Source: an uncultured Crocinitomix sp. (lineage in GTDB: Bacteria; Bacteroidota; Bacteroidia; Flavobacteriales_D; Crocinitomicaceae). From it: a stretch of DNA of 42,960 nt. A model generated the notes under the pieces. That model made no database searches. It saw nothing but the letters and a program-made list of their open reading frames with translations, and was not told the origin of the DNA. Below are positions 25,140 to 34,327 of the stretch, in pieces; position 1 is the first letter of the stretch; each line of letters opens with the position of its first letter. The DNA lies in NCBI GenBank assembly GCA_905478225.1, contig CAJQHR010000013.1, positions 1-42,960 of the forward strand. The letters run 5' to 3'. The translations under genes and the position numbers were made by a program.

Positions 25140-26504
25140 ATGAGTACCAGACCTTCAATACTAAAAGGAACACGCGATTTTTTGCCAGAAACAATGGTAA
25201 AGCGTAATTATATCTTTTCAATCATAAAAGGAGTTTTTGAAAATTATGGCTTTTCACCAATTGAAACGCCGTGCATTGAGAAAACTGAAACCTTAATGGG
25301 TAAATATGGTGAGGAAGGCGATCGGTTAATTTTTCGTGTTCTGAATTTAGGGGGTAGCTTGAAAAAAGCAGATACGAATGCCATTGCCGAAGGAAAATTA
25401 GGGCGTTTTTCGAATTCAATTTCTGACAAGGCGTTGCGTTATGATTTAACTGTTCCTTTTGCACGATTTGTGGTGCAAAATCAAAACGATTTGTCTTTTC
25501 CTTTTAAACGTTTTCAAATTCAACCCGTTTGGAGAGGTGATCGTCCTGCTCGTGGTCGTTACCGCGAGTTTTACCAATGTGACGCAGATATTGTTGGAAG
25601 CGATTCCTTATTGTATGAGATTGAATTGGTCCAAATTTTTGATGAAGTTCTTTCAAAGTTAGGATTGCCTGATTTTTCAATTAAAATTAATAATCGTAAA
25701 ATATTATCAGGTATTGCTGAGGTATGTGGAGAGTCTGAAAAATTGATTCCGATCACCGTTGCGATTGATAAATTAGATAAAATTGGAAAGGAAGGCGTGA
25801 TTAAAGAATTGCGCGATCGTGAAGTAAGCGAAGAGGCTATCGCCAAAATAGATCCATTGTTTGATCTATCCGGAGATAATGATGCCAATTTAGAAATGCT
25901 GACTACCTATTTGGCAGATTCTGAAACGGGATTAAAAGGAATTGAAGAGCTAAAGTATTTGCTAGACAATATAAAAGCATTGGGCTTGAATAAAGCAAAA
26001 GTAGAATTTGAAGTGACACTTGCACGTGGATTAAATTACTACACAGGCGCTATATTCGAAGTAACTGCTAACAATGTGAATATGGGAAGTATTTGCGGAG
26101 GTGGGCGATATGATGACCTGACGGCATTGTTTGGCTTAAAAGGCATGTCTGGTGTTGGAATATCTTTCGGGGCAGACCGAATCTATGATGTAATGAAAGA
26201 ATTGGATTTATTTCCAAAATCAGTGTTAACAACTACGAAATACTTATTCATCAATTTTGGAGAAGAAGAACAAACACATTGCATGCGAATTGCTAAACGC
26301 ATTCGAGAAAAGGGTGTTTCATGTGAAGTTTATCCAAGCGCTAAAGGAATGAAAAAGCAAATGAAATATGCAAATGATCGCAATATTCCATTTGTCATTA
26401 TATTAGGCTCTCAAGAAATTGAAAAAAATACCTTGGCCATTAAGAATATGGAAACAGGAGAACAAGAGAATATTCCAACAGAAGAATTTTTAAATCGAAT
26501 TTAA
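25140..26504 (+). CDS. hisS: Histidyl-tRNA synthetase
   Basis: A 454-residue class II aminoacyl-tRNA synthetase charging tRNA-His. Motif 1 lies around GFSPIETPCIE, motif 2 is PVWRGDRPARGRYREFYQCD, and the histidine-specific loop is LARGLNYYTGAIFEV. Motif 3 is in GMSGVGISFGADRIYD, and the anticodon-binding domain occupies about 365-454. A TAAATTTA box is at 25111-25118. hutH starts four bases after the stop codon, an unusual pairing of histidine use and histidine breakdown in one transcript. Confidence 0.97.
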   Translation: MSTRPSILKGTRDFLPETMVKRNYIFSIIKGVFENYGFSPIETPCIEKTETLMGKYGEEGDRLIFRVLNLGGSLKKADTNAIAEGKLGRFSNSISDKALRYDLTVPFARFVVQNQNDLSFPFKRFQIQPVWRGDRPARGRYREFYQCDADIVGSDSLLYEIELVQIFDEVLSKLGLPDFSIKINNRKILSGIAEVCGESEKLIPITVAIDKLDKIGKEGVIKELRDREVSEEAIAKIDPLFDLSGDNDANLEMLTTYLADSETGLKGIEELKYLLDNIKALGLNKAKVEFEVTLARGLNYYTGAIFEVTANNVNMGSICGGGRYDDLTALFGLKGMSGVGISFGADRIYDVMKELDLFPKSVLTTTKYLFINFGEEEQTHCMRIAKRIREKGVSCEVYPSAKGMKKQMKYANDRNIPFVIILGSQEIEKNTLAIKNMETGEQENIPTEEFLNRI

Positions 26505-26507
26505 ATT

Positions 26508-27989
26508 ATGTCAGCACACCTTATTGACTCTGAGCATTTATCGATTAGTAGAGTAAAAGAAATTGTAGATGCTAAGCTAGAACTCAAATTATCTACCAAC
26601 GCATCAGCGAGAATTGCCAAATGCAGACAATATTTGGATGATAAAATGGCGACTGGTAAAAACGTTTTTTATGGAATCAATACGGGGTTCGGATCGCTTT
26701 GTGACACTGTAATATCAAACGAAGATTTAGAAAAACTACAACGTAATTTGGTTATCTCACATGCCTGCGGAATAGGGGATGAGGTGCCACTTGAAATTGT
26801 GAAACTGATGATTTTCTTAAAAGTGAAAGGATTGTCTTACGGTCATTCTGGCGTGCAATTGCAGACGGTTCAGCGATTACTCGATTTTTATAATAATGAT
26901 ATCGTTCCGATTGTTTATCAACAAGGATCTTTAGGAGCATCAGGCGATTTAGCTCCCTTGGCGCATATGTCTTTACCATTATTGGGAGAAGGAAATGTTT
27001 ATGTCAAAGGTGAATTAATGTCATCTGCAGAGATGCTTCAAAAAATGGGTTGGGAACCCTTGGCTTTAAAGTCTAAGGAAGGCCTAGCATTACTGAATGG
27101 AACACAGTTCATGAGTGCATATGGAGTTTGGTCGCTAATTAAAGCGAGTCAATTGTCAAACGCTGCTGATATTGTTGGCGCAGTTTCGGTTGAAGGTTTT
27201 GATGCTAGATTGAATCCGTTCTTCCATAATGTGAATGCAGTTCGAAATCAGAAGGGACAAATTGAAACGGCAAAACACATGCGCGAAATTTTGCATGGCA
27301 GCCAAATAATAGAGCTGGAAAAAGCGCACGTTCAGGATCCCTATTCTTTTAGATGCATTCCTCAAGTGCATGGAGCTTCGAAGGATGCAATTGCTTATTC
27401 AATCGAAATTTTTGAAAGAGAAATTAATGCCGTAACAGATAATCCAACCATTTTTCCTGATACGGATGAAATAATTTCTGCCGGGAATTTTCATGGTCAA
27501 CCTTTAGCCATTACGCTCGACCTAATGGGCATTGCTTTAGCAGAGTTAGGAAATATTTCAGAACGCCGCACCTATCAGTTAATTGGTGGGAATAGAGGGT
27601 TGCCTGCATTTTTAGTGGCGAACCCTGGCATTAATTCTGGATTTATGATTCCGCAATATGCCGCGGCATCTGTTGTTAGCCAAAACAAACAATTGGCTGC
27701 ACCTGCTTCGGTTGATTCTATCGAATCATCTAATGGACAAGAAGATCATGTAAGTATGGGCGCAAACGCCGCTACAAAATGTTTCAAAATTGTAGAAAAT
27801 CTTGAAAAAATATTAGGAATTGAATTGTTCAATGCCACACAAGCCTTGCATTTTAGACGACCACTAAAGTCGAGCGATCTAATAGAAACTATAGTGGCTT
27901 CATATAGAAAAATTGTACCTTTCGTTGAGAACGACAAATTTATGCAGCCCGAAATCGAAAAATCAATTAAATTTATTAAAACTATTTAA
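26508..27989 (+). CDS. hutH: Histidine ammonia-lyase
   Basis: A 493-residue MIO-dependent lyase that deaminates histidine to urocanate. The MIO-forming Ala-Ser-Gly is in QQGSLGASGDLAPLAHMSLP (about 143-162). VFYGINTGFGSLCDTVISNE carries the catalytic tyrosine, LQRNLVISHACGIG the substrate-selectivity Ser-His pair, and HVQDPYSFRCIPQVHGASKD the HAL-type QDPYSxRC-PQV motif, which separates it from tyrosine ammonia-lyases (family knowledge). No hutU, hutI or hutG is nearby. It is co-transcribed with hisS (3-base gap) and the following membrane gene (3-base gap). Confidence 0.93.
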   Translation: MSAHLIDSEHLSISRVKEIVDAKLELKLSTNASARIAKCRQYLDDKMATGKNVFYGINTGFGSLCDTVISNEDLEKLQRNLVISHACGIGDEVPLEIVKLMIFLKVKGLSYGHSGVQLQTVQRLLDFYNNDIVPIVYQQGSLGASGDLAPLAHMSLPLLGEGNVYVKGELMSSAEMLQKMGWEPLALKSKEGLALLNGTQFMSAYGVWSLIKASQLSNAADIVGAVSVEGFDARLNPFFHNVNAVRNQKGQIETAKHMREILHGSQIIELEKAHVQDPYSFRCIPQVHGASKDAIAYSIEIFEREINAVTDNPTIFPDTDEIISAGNFHGQPLAITLDLMGIALAELGNISERRTYQLIGGNRGLPAFLVANPGINSGFMIPQYAAASVVSQNKQLAAPASVDSIESSNGQEDHVSMGANAATKCFKIVENLEKILGIELFNATQALHFRRPLKSSDLIETIVASYRKIVPFVENDKFMQPEIEKSIKFIKTI

Positions 27990-27992
27990 AGT

Positions 27993-28466
27993 ATGGGTAA
28001 AGTAAGACCAAATGGATTAACGGCATTATGTATTCTTTCGTGGGTATGGATGGCTTTTTCATTGCCGAGTGTAGTGACGGAATTAAACACTGGGCGGTTA
28101 ACGGAAGCTGATATCCGTGAACAAAAAATTGTAATTCTTGAAAGTCAAACACCGGAGACAATTGAAATGATGCCATGGGTTGTGGAAGAATCAATCGAAA
28201 TGCTATACATCTCTCGAGATAACTTTTCAACTATGATGATCATCAATTTTGTAGCATTGATCATTGGTTTAATAGGTGTATTTTTAATGTTCCAACTGAG
28301 AAAAATAGGTTTTTATATGTATATCGGTTACAGCATTATATCAATCGCTTATTGGCTCTATTATTTTAACGGAATGACCTTTGGATGGATTATCATTAGC
28401 ACAACGGCTATATTCTCGGCACTATTTATCATTCTGTACGGTACACAGTTAAAAAAGATGACCTAA
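27993..28466 (+). CDS. Small four-helix membrane protein downstream of hutH
   Basis: A 157-residue protein with hydrophobic helices at about 9-27, 82-101, 107-126 and 130-150, and a soluble acidic loop at about 30-78. The family is not recognised. Its start is three bases after the hutH stop, so it is the third gene of the hisS-hutH transcript; any link to histidine metabolism is only by position. Confidence 0.7.
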   Translation: MGKVRPNGLTALCILSWVWMAFSLPSVVTELNTGRLTEADIREQKIVILESQTPETIEMMPWVVEESIEMLYISRDNFSTMMIINFVALIIGLIGVFLMFQLRKIGFYMYIGYSIISIAYWLYYFNGMTFGWIIISTTAIFSALFIILYGTQLKKMT

Positions 28467-28502
28467 CAAACCCTTAGAGGTATTTAAGCGTCTAACCTAT
28501 AC

Positions 28503-29175
28503 ATGAAAAAATAGTATTCATAAGCATAATTATCACTAGTCTTTTTGGATGTAATAAAGATCCGATAGATAATACAATTATCTATGGTTATGAATATTTC
28601 CCAGTTGAGGTTGGACACTTTGTCATTTATGATGTTGTTGATATTTTTCACGATATAGAAATTGACCCCGCACACGACACGAGTCGTTTTCAAATTAAGG
28701 AAGTAATTGCGGAAATATTGGTAGATGGTGAAGGTGATACCATCCAAAAACTCAAACGTTATATTCGCGCTGATGAAACAGAGGAATGGGTAATTAAACA
28801 TATTTGGACTCAAAAACGCACGGCATCAACTAGTGAAGTAGTGGACGAGAATGATCGTCAAATCAAAATGGTGTTTGCGATAGCCTATAATCGAACTTGG
28901 GATGGCAATGTCTTAAACAATGAGCCGCAATTGGAATGTTATTATGAAAATATTTATGAACCGTATTCAGAATAGAATATGATTCAACTGTAATTGTTGA
29001 AAAAGAAAACTTTATTTCATTTATTGATTTCAAACGTAATTATGATGTTTATGCCAGAAATGTTGGCAAAATTAAATCTGTTTATAAAGATTTGAGTATC
29101 GATAATTCTGACACAACAGACATCCTGAAAGGCGCCGAGATCTATTATGAATTGATCGAGTATGGAATGGAGTAG
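28503..29175 (+). pseudogene. Lipoprotein gene with two frameshifts
   Basis: ATG at 28503 followed by a run of A loses the frame after three codons. In the next frame a lipoprotein signal continues (VFISIIITSLFGC), then 150 protein-like residues (YGYEYFPVEVGHFVIYDVVD, DTSRFQIKEVIAEILVDGEG, RTWDGNVLNNEPQLECYYEN). At 28973 a TAG ends this frame, but a shift continues with EYDSTVIVEKENFISFIDFK and IYYELIEYGME to TAG at 29173-29175. Restoring one base at each place would give about 223 residues. It resembles Bacteroidota lipoproteins of unknown function. Confidence 0.75.
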
Positions 29176-29284
29176 TTCAACCACAAAGTATGCTATCCGA
29201 TTCTAAATACATCCAAAGACACACCTACTAATCACACAAATACGAAGCTTCGCTGGATTCGCAATCCTCGATTGCATGGCCATA

Positions 29285-29293
29285 CCCCCCCCC
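29285..29293. repeat. Homopolymer of nine C
   Basis: A C9 tract in AT-rich sequence, six bases outside the stop codon of the minus-strand lipoprotein gene at 29299. A small hairpin GCAATC-CTC-GATTGC lies at 29260-29274. Confidence 0.6.
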
Positions 29294-29298
29294 AATCA

Positions 29299-30003
29299 CT
29301 ATAACTCCCCATAGTCATTCCTTAAAATATCCTGCCTTGGTACGCCCCGATAAAGGTCCAAAACACTATCGGTTTTGCCAGTTAGCGGATAGTTTATATA
29401 AGAATATGCTGAGTCTGGATATGGAGCATATGTAGCGGATGTTGTTTTTGTAGTCACCCATTTGTGTTGAATCCATTCTACTTTTTTACCTTCACCAAGG
29501 TAAAATCCTGTTATGATTTTATCTTCTAAATAAAAGCTTGGATTAGGAATAGATGAAAGTTGGTTTTGTTTGTAATTGTTTTTTTGAGGATCGAATAGGT
29601 GCACTTCAATACGATTTTTAATACCACTTCCGGCTTGACCGTAGTATCCAATTATAAAGTCTAAATAGTTATCGTAATTAAGATCAATAAGGGTCCCAAA
29701 ATCGGGGGCTGAAGGGCTGTTGTTGGTGAAGAAATCCCTGATTAATTGATCCCTTTTGCCTTGTAAAGTAGCGTTGTTGATTTCACTTTGTAGAATGTTG
29801 TTGTACCTAGCCATGCGTTTTGTGTATTTTTCTTGCGCTATTTCCGCTAATTTTAACTTTGCGTTTTGCTGATGTCTAAGGCCATTTTGTTTGTCTCTAA
29901 TTTCTAGCTTAAATGGTGACTCAATTTCAGATATACGTTTGTTTTCTTTCTGAGCGCAAGTCGTCGCTAAAACAGCAAATGTTATGATACAAATCGTTTT
30001 CAT
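29299..30003 (-). CDS. Lipoprotein of unknown function
   Basis: A 234-residue protein from ATG at 30001-30003; a TTG four codons upstream is less likely. The signal peptide ends LATTC (Cys17). A charged helical segment (about 40-90, possibly coiled coil) precedes a beta-rich domain with DLNYDNYLDFIIGYYGQAGS, reminiscent of calcium-binding FG-GAP/VCBS-type loops (D-x-N-x-D-x-x-x-D), then VEVHLFDP-like strands and an aromatic-rich C-terminal part. No family named. It stands alone. Confidence 0.65.
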   Translation of the reverse strand: MKTICIITFAVLATTCAQKENKRISEIESPFKLEIRDKQNGLRHQQNAKLKLAEIAQEKYTKRMARYNNILQSEINNATLQGKRDQLIRDFFTNNSPSAPDFGTLIDLNYDNYLDFIIGYYGQAGSGIKNRIEVHLFDPQKNNYKQNQLSSIPNPSFYLEDKIITGFYLGEGKKVEWIQHKWVTTKTTSATYAPYPDSAYSYINYPLTGKTDSVLDLYRGVPRQDILRNDYGEL

Positions 30004-30269
30004 TTCTTCCTGCAATTTAGTCTAAAAAAAACAAGATTCAGTAGGCCGAAATCGCCATTTATTATTCGCCTCAGACCATCCATTTTTCGTAGCTGAAACG
30101 GCGCAAATTTCATTCCGTATTTTGCAGTCCTGACAGCGGTCGAGAAACAACCTCGCGAGCTATTAATTTTTACAATCGGTCAAACCCCTTAAAATACTTG
30201 AGAATCGAAGCAACTAAAAAGAGTTTGTTTCGTATTCAATAAAAGCACATTAACTACGTTAACTAATAA

Positions 30270-33200
30270 ATGCGGATTAAACTTCTTCTTGTAATGCTGT
30301 TTACACTTTTCTTTGGAAAGGTGAATTACGCAGCGCATTTAATGGGCGGAGAGATAACTTGGCAAGCAATGGGCGGGGATGATTATCAGTTTACTTTGGT
30401 GATATATCGCGATTGTAATGGGCTAGATATCATTGATCCAAGTCTAGGTTTGCGGGTTTGGGGGCATCCTTTGGTGACTTCAATAACGTGTGATTTTGTT
30501 TCTGCAGATGACCTGTCTCCAAATTGTACAGAGGTGGCAGGAAGTCCGGCTGAGATTGATTGTGGTGTTGGCACCGGTGGTGGAACTGGACCGGGAGCTG
30601 TTCAAAAATACGTTTATCGATCTGGAACTGTAACGCTGGTTGGAATACCACCTGCAAGTGGTTGGGCTTTTACGTATGATTCTTTTTCTCGAAATTGGGA
30701 TGTGGATAATATTGATGAGCCATACGCTTATGGTTTTACGCTTTCGTCAATCATGTATGAACGCCCGGGTGATTGTTTAGACTCATCTCCTTTATTTGCG
30801 CAAGATCCATATATGTTGCTGTGTTCAGGAAGTGATTTCCAATTTGATTCTAACGCTTTTGATGAAGACAATGATTCACTTGTGTTTTCTTGGGGGGTTC
30901 CTTTAGATCATTTCCCTGCAGGGGTGTTTGATCCACCTACGAATCCTGGACCTGTGCCTTTTGTGGCTGGCTTTGCGTTTGATAATCCTACTCCTGACGC
31001 AACTTTTGATCCTGGAAATATTCCTGCAACAATGGATCCGAATTCAGGACAAATTACATTTACTTCAAACACCCCGGGTAACTTTGGTTTCGTTCAAAAA
31101 ATAGATTGTTATCGTGATGGAATTCTAATTGCTACCATCAACCGCGAATCTCAATTAATTATTATTCCTTGTCCTGGATATGTAAATACAGCTCCTGTAA
31201 TTACGGCGCCTTTTGCTGGTGGAACATCTTTTGAAGCTACTTTTTTTGCAGGTGATTTAATCAACTTTGATATTGTGGTAGAGGATGTTGAGTTTTTACA
31301 AGATGGCACTCCGCAAATTGTAACACTTACCCCAACAGGTAATTATTTCGGAACAGGATTGATAGATGATGGTTCTGGTTGTGATTATTTGCCATGCGCA
31401 ACAGTTGACACGCCGCCTTTAATTCAAGGGGTGCAAGGAGTAACTACAAATTTCAATTGGCAAACTTCATGTGATCATTTATTGGATGCTTGTGGCGCGC
31501 AGCAGGGCGAACAGGTCTATACGTTTGTGCTAAATGCGCAAGATGATTATTGTTCTGTTCCTGGTCGTACTTACGAAACTATCCGAATTACACTCAAAAA
31601 TAAATTGCCGGTTGAGGCAGCAGATTTGGCTTGTATAGATGTTCAAGATGATGGCAGCGTTACACTGACATGGACTGAGGCCGTTGATCCGGGTTCATCC
31701 TTTTCGCAATACGAGGTGCATTCGACTGCACTAGGATTAATTGCAACAATACCAACAATTGCAACAACTACTTATACTCATTTAGGAGCGGGAGCCGATC
31801 TAGGTTCCAAAGATTATTTTATTGTAACCCGTTACGGATGCGGTGGGGAAAATAAGGTTTCATCTGATACCTTGTCTTCTATATTTATGGAAATCACTGA
31901 TCTTTTAGACGGTCGTGTGAATTTGGAATGGAATGATACGCATGTTCCCATTAATAATGGTGAATCACCAGTTCAACAAGTTTATCGTGAATTCCCTCTT
32001 GGAACTTGGACATTAAGAGGTCAAGTGCCTTATGGAACGAATATGTTTATTGACACAATAGACATTTGCGAAGCTTACATGAATTATCAAATCAGAGTCG
32101 ATAATGATGCGGGTTGTACTTCCACCTCAAATACTGTTGGTGGAACTTTTGAAGATCAAATCAATCCATACATTCCAGTGTTAGATTGGGTAACGGTTAA
32201 TCCAATTTCTGAATACGTTGATATCAGCTGGAACGTCAATCCTTCACCTGACACTTACGGTTATATTATTTATCGAGATGAACCTCCTTTTTGGCCCGAA
32301 ATTGATACCGTCTGGGGCAGATTGAATACAACCTATACCTGGGTTCCAACTTGGTCTGGAGATCAAGCGGAAGGATTCCGAGTTTCAGCATTCGATTCTT
32401 GTTATACAGATGTTGCGGAACCAACTTTTCAAACTTCTGCAAAGAGTGGGGCGCACTATACCATTCATTTAGAGCAAGAATATGACTTGTGCGCCAAAGC
32501 GATCAACCTAAATTGGACAGCTTACGAAGGTTGGACGGATGACGTTGAAAAATATGAAATACTTACAAGTATTGGCGGCTCGCCTTATGAGGTGATAGGA
32601 ACGGTGACTTCGGCGGCTCTGGTTTACAGCCATACGGGCGTTATTTATGACGTAAATTATTGCTATTTCATTCGTGCCGTAACAGTGAATGATACTATTT
32701 CACTCTCCAATAAAGTCTGTCAAGTTGCAGAGCGTCCAAGTCAACCAGCATTTCATTATTTAACAACCGCCACGCATCAATTAGGCGATAATATTGAAGT
32801 GATTTGTTTCACGGATGAAACTGCTGCAGTTGAAAAATATGAAATTGAAGCACAAGGCCCTTATGATACTGAATTTGAGGTGATTGGAGAGGTTCCAACG
32901 CTGACGGGTTCTTATTTTAGTTTTATTGATGATAACGTTTTTCCAGAACGGGGTGCCTATCAATACCGGATTAATCTGGTAGATACGTGTGGTAGAGTAG
33001 GTACGGTTTCGAATATCGGAACTACGGCATTTTTAGATATTTCAACGGATCATACGCGGATGTTGCATACCTTAAATTGGTCGCCTTATTATGGTTTTGA
33101 CGGAGCAATTGTAAAGTATAATATTTATCGCGGCGAAAATGGTGTTTTTGATGCTTCGCCAATTGCCTCCACATTGCCTGGTGTAAGAACCTTTGTGGAT

Positions 33201-33614
33201 GATGTTTCATTGTATTATGAGTCGCAAGGGCAGTTTTGTTACCGGGTAGAAGCCGTGGAAGGATTGAATGCCTATGGTTTTAGTGAAACTTCTTTCTCGA
33301 ATGCCGTTTGCGCGACTATAGATCCTCTGGTGTACATTCCAAATGCCTTTATGATTCGAGGCGAAAATCCAATTTTCTTGCCAGTCATTTCACTATATGA
33401 TTTTGATTCATATAACCTCTCTATCTATAGCCGTTGGGGCGAGGAAATCTTCAACACATTAAATCGTGATGAGGGTTGGAACGGCGAGAACACAACCTTC
33501 GGAGGGTATCATGAAGAGGGTGTTTATGTTTATTTCTTGAGATTTAAGGATCGCGAAGGGAATGATTACGAATACCGTGGAACTGTCACCTTATTAATTG
33601 GAGGTGGTCAATAA
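30270..33614 (+). CDS. Large secreted Ig/FN3 protein with gliding-motility-associated C-terminal domain
   Basis: A 1114-residue predicted type IX secretion substrate. A signal peptide (about 1-21) is followed by AAHLMGGEITWQAMGGDDYQ and FTLVIYRDCNG, an N-terminal module found repeatedly in Flavobacteriales surface proteins. Several fibronectin-III/Ig-like domains follow from about 445 to 1010 (for example SVTLTWTEAVDPGSSFSQYE, AINLNWTAYEGWTDDVEKYE, HTLNWSPYYGFDGAIVKYNI). The last about 90 residues (VYIPNAFMIRGENPIFLPVI, SIYSRWGEEIFNT, GVYVYFLRF) are the type B sorting domain. Probably displayed or released at the cell surface; the target is unknown. Confidence 0.93.
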   Translation: MRIKLLLVMLFTLFFGKVNYAAHLMGGEITWQAMGGDDYQFTLVIYRDCNGLDIIDPSLGLRVWGHPLVTSITCDFVSADDLSPNCTEVAGSPAEIDCGVGTGGGTGPGAVQKYVYRSGTVTLVGIPPASGWAFTYDSFSRNWDVDNIDEPYAYGFTLSSIMYERPGDCLDSSPLFAQDPYMLLCSGSDFQFDSNAFDEDNDSLVFSWGVPLDHFPAGVFDPPTNPGPVPFVAGFAFDNPTPDATFDPGNIPATMDPNSGQITFTSNTPGNFGFVQKIDCYRDGILIATINRESQLIIIPCPGYVNTAPVITAPFAGGTSFEATFFAGDLINFDIVVEDVEFLQDGTPQIVTLTPTGNYFGTGLIDDGSGCDYLPCATVDTPPLIQGVQGVTTNFNWQTSCDHLLDACGAQQGEQVYTFVLNAQDDYCSVPGRTYETIRITLKNKLPVEAADLACIDVQDDGSVTLTWTEAVDPGSSFSQYEVHSTALGLIATIPTIATTTYTHLGAGADLGSKDYFIVTRYGCGGENKVSSDTLSSIFMEITDLLDGRVNLEWNDTHVPINNGESPVQQVYREFPLGTWTLRGQVPYGTNMFIDTIDICEAYMNYQIRVDNDAGCTSTSNTVGGTFEDQINPYIPVLDWVTVNPISEYVDISWNVNPSPDTYGYIIYRDEPPFWPEIDTVWGRLNTTYTWVPTWSGDQAEGFRVSAFDSCYTDVAEPTFQTSAKSGAHYTIHLEQEYDLCAKAINLNWTAYEGWTDDVEKYEILTSIGGSPYEVIGTVTSAALVYSHTGVIYDVNYCYFIRAVTVNDTISLSNKVCQVAERPSQPAFHYLTTATHQLGDNIEVICFTDETAAVEKYEIEAQGPYDTEFEVIGEVPTLTGSYFSFIDDNVFPERGAYQYRINLVDTCGRVGTVSNIGTTAFLDISTDHTRMLHTLNWSPYYGFDGAIVKYNIYRGENGVFDASPIASTLPGVRTFVDDVSLYYESQGQFCYRVEAVEGLNAYGFSETSFSNAVCATIDPLVYIPNAFMIRGENPIFLPVISLYDFDSYNLSIYSRWGEEIFNTLNRDEGWNGENTTFGGYHEEGVYVYFLRFKDREGNDYEYRGTVTLLIGGGQ

Positions 33615-33616
33615 TC

Positions 33617-34168
33617 CTGAAAATTCAAAAAAGTATAAGCCAAGGGCGAACTGTCAAACATTCCATTTCAACTCAATTTAATTGCACGCTAGCCCGGGTC
33701 TTTAAAACTCCTATATTGGGTGATGCCACAAAGTTCATGACGGCTTATCGTCTCCAACCTGCAATTGTTGGTTTTGAGGATGACGAAACGTGAGGACAAG
33801 TTGGGGGTGTGACATATCCAATAGCTGCTGGAACTCTTTTTGTCATGAAAGGTCGACTTTTGAAAGATGAAATTTTGGAGCGCCAAGAAAATCATTATTG
33901 GAAATGGACAATTTATAATTTCAAGACGAAAACTTTATTTTTTGCGGCCAAAGCCATTGGTGAATGGAAGGCGAATCAAATGTCGACAAATATTGTGAAT
34001 GTGACTTATACCTACACCTATTAATCAAAAAACAGATGGAGCCAACCCTTTACATGGCGTTTTGTCAAATTTCAAAAAGCCGGCTTCATGAAGCAAGTTA
34101 TGCGCGGTATAAAATTGCAGGCCGAATCTAATCTTCCATTATTTTTTGAAAATAAAAATCAATCGTGA
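33617..34168 (+). pseudogene. SRPBCC-like protein with two in-frame stops
   Basis: One frame of 184 codons reads like a complete SRPBCC-type small protein but contains TGA at 33791-33793 and TAA at 34022-34024. Segments: KIQKSISQGRTVKHSISTQF, VFKTPILGDATKFMTAYRLQ, PAIVGFEDDET, [TGA], GQVGGVTYPIAAGTLFVMKG, ERQENHYWKWTIYNFKTKTL, AIGEWKANQM, VNVTYTYTY, [TAA], WRFVKFQKAGFMKQVMRGIK. The TGA follows DET where a Trp (TGG) would fit. The usual ATG is CTG here. There is no frameshift, so these are point changes in an otherwise preserved frame. It lies directly behind the 1114-residue gene. The SRPBCC assignment is moderate. Confidence 0.7.
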
Positions 34169-34230
34169 TTAAACCTTGAACAATTTATAGTGTCTATGTG
34201 TTTTAAGTAGGTAATTGGAAGGATCAAGAA

Positions 34231-34310
34231 GGTCATTTGACCGTTTGTTGGCAGCGGGAACCTCTCAAAATATAATTATAGTACACACTGTACGAAAAAC
34301 CGTATTTTTG
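34231..34310 (+). promoter_or_regulatory. Promoter region of the barrel protein gene with two inverted repeats
   Basis: TATTTTTG (34303-34310) is an exact TAnnTTTG box, 17 bases before the ATG. Just upstream are GTACA-CAC-TGTAC (34281-34293), which overlaps the -33 region, and GGTCA-TT-TGACC (34231-34242). Either could be an operator. Confidence 0.5.
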
Positions 34311-34327
34311 TAAAAAAAAATATTTTA

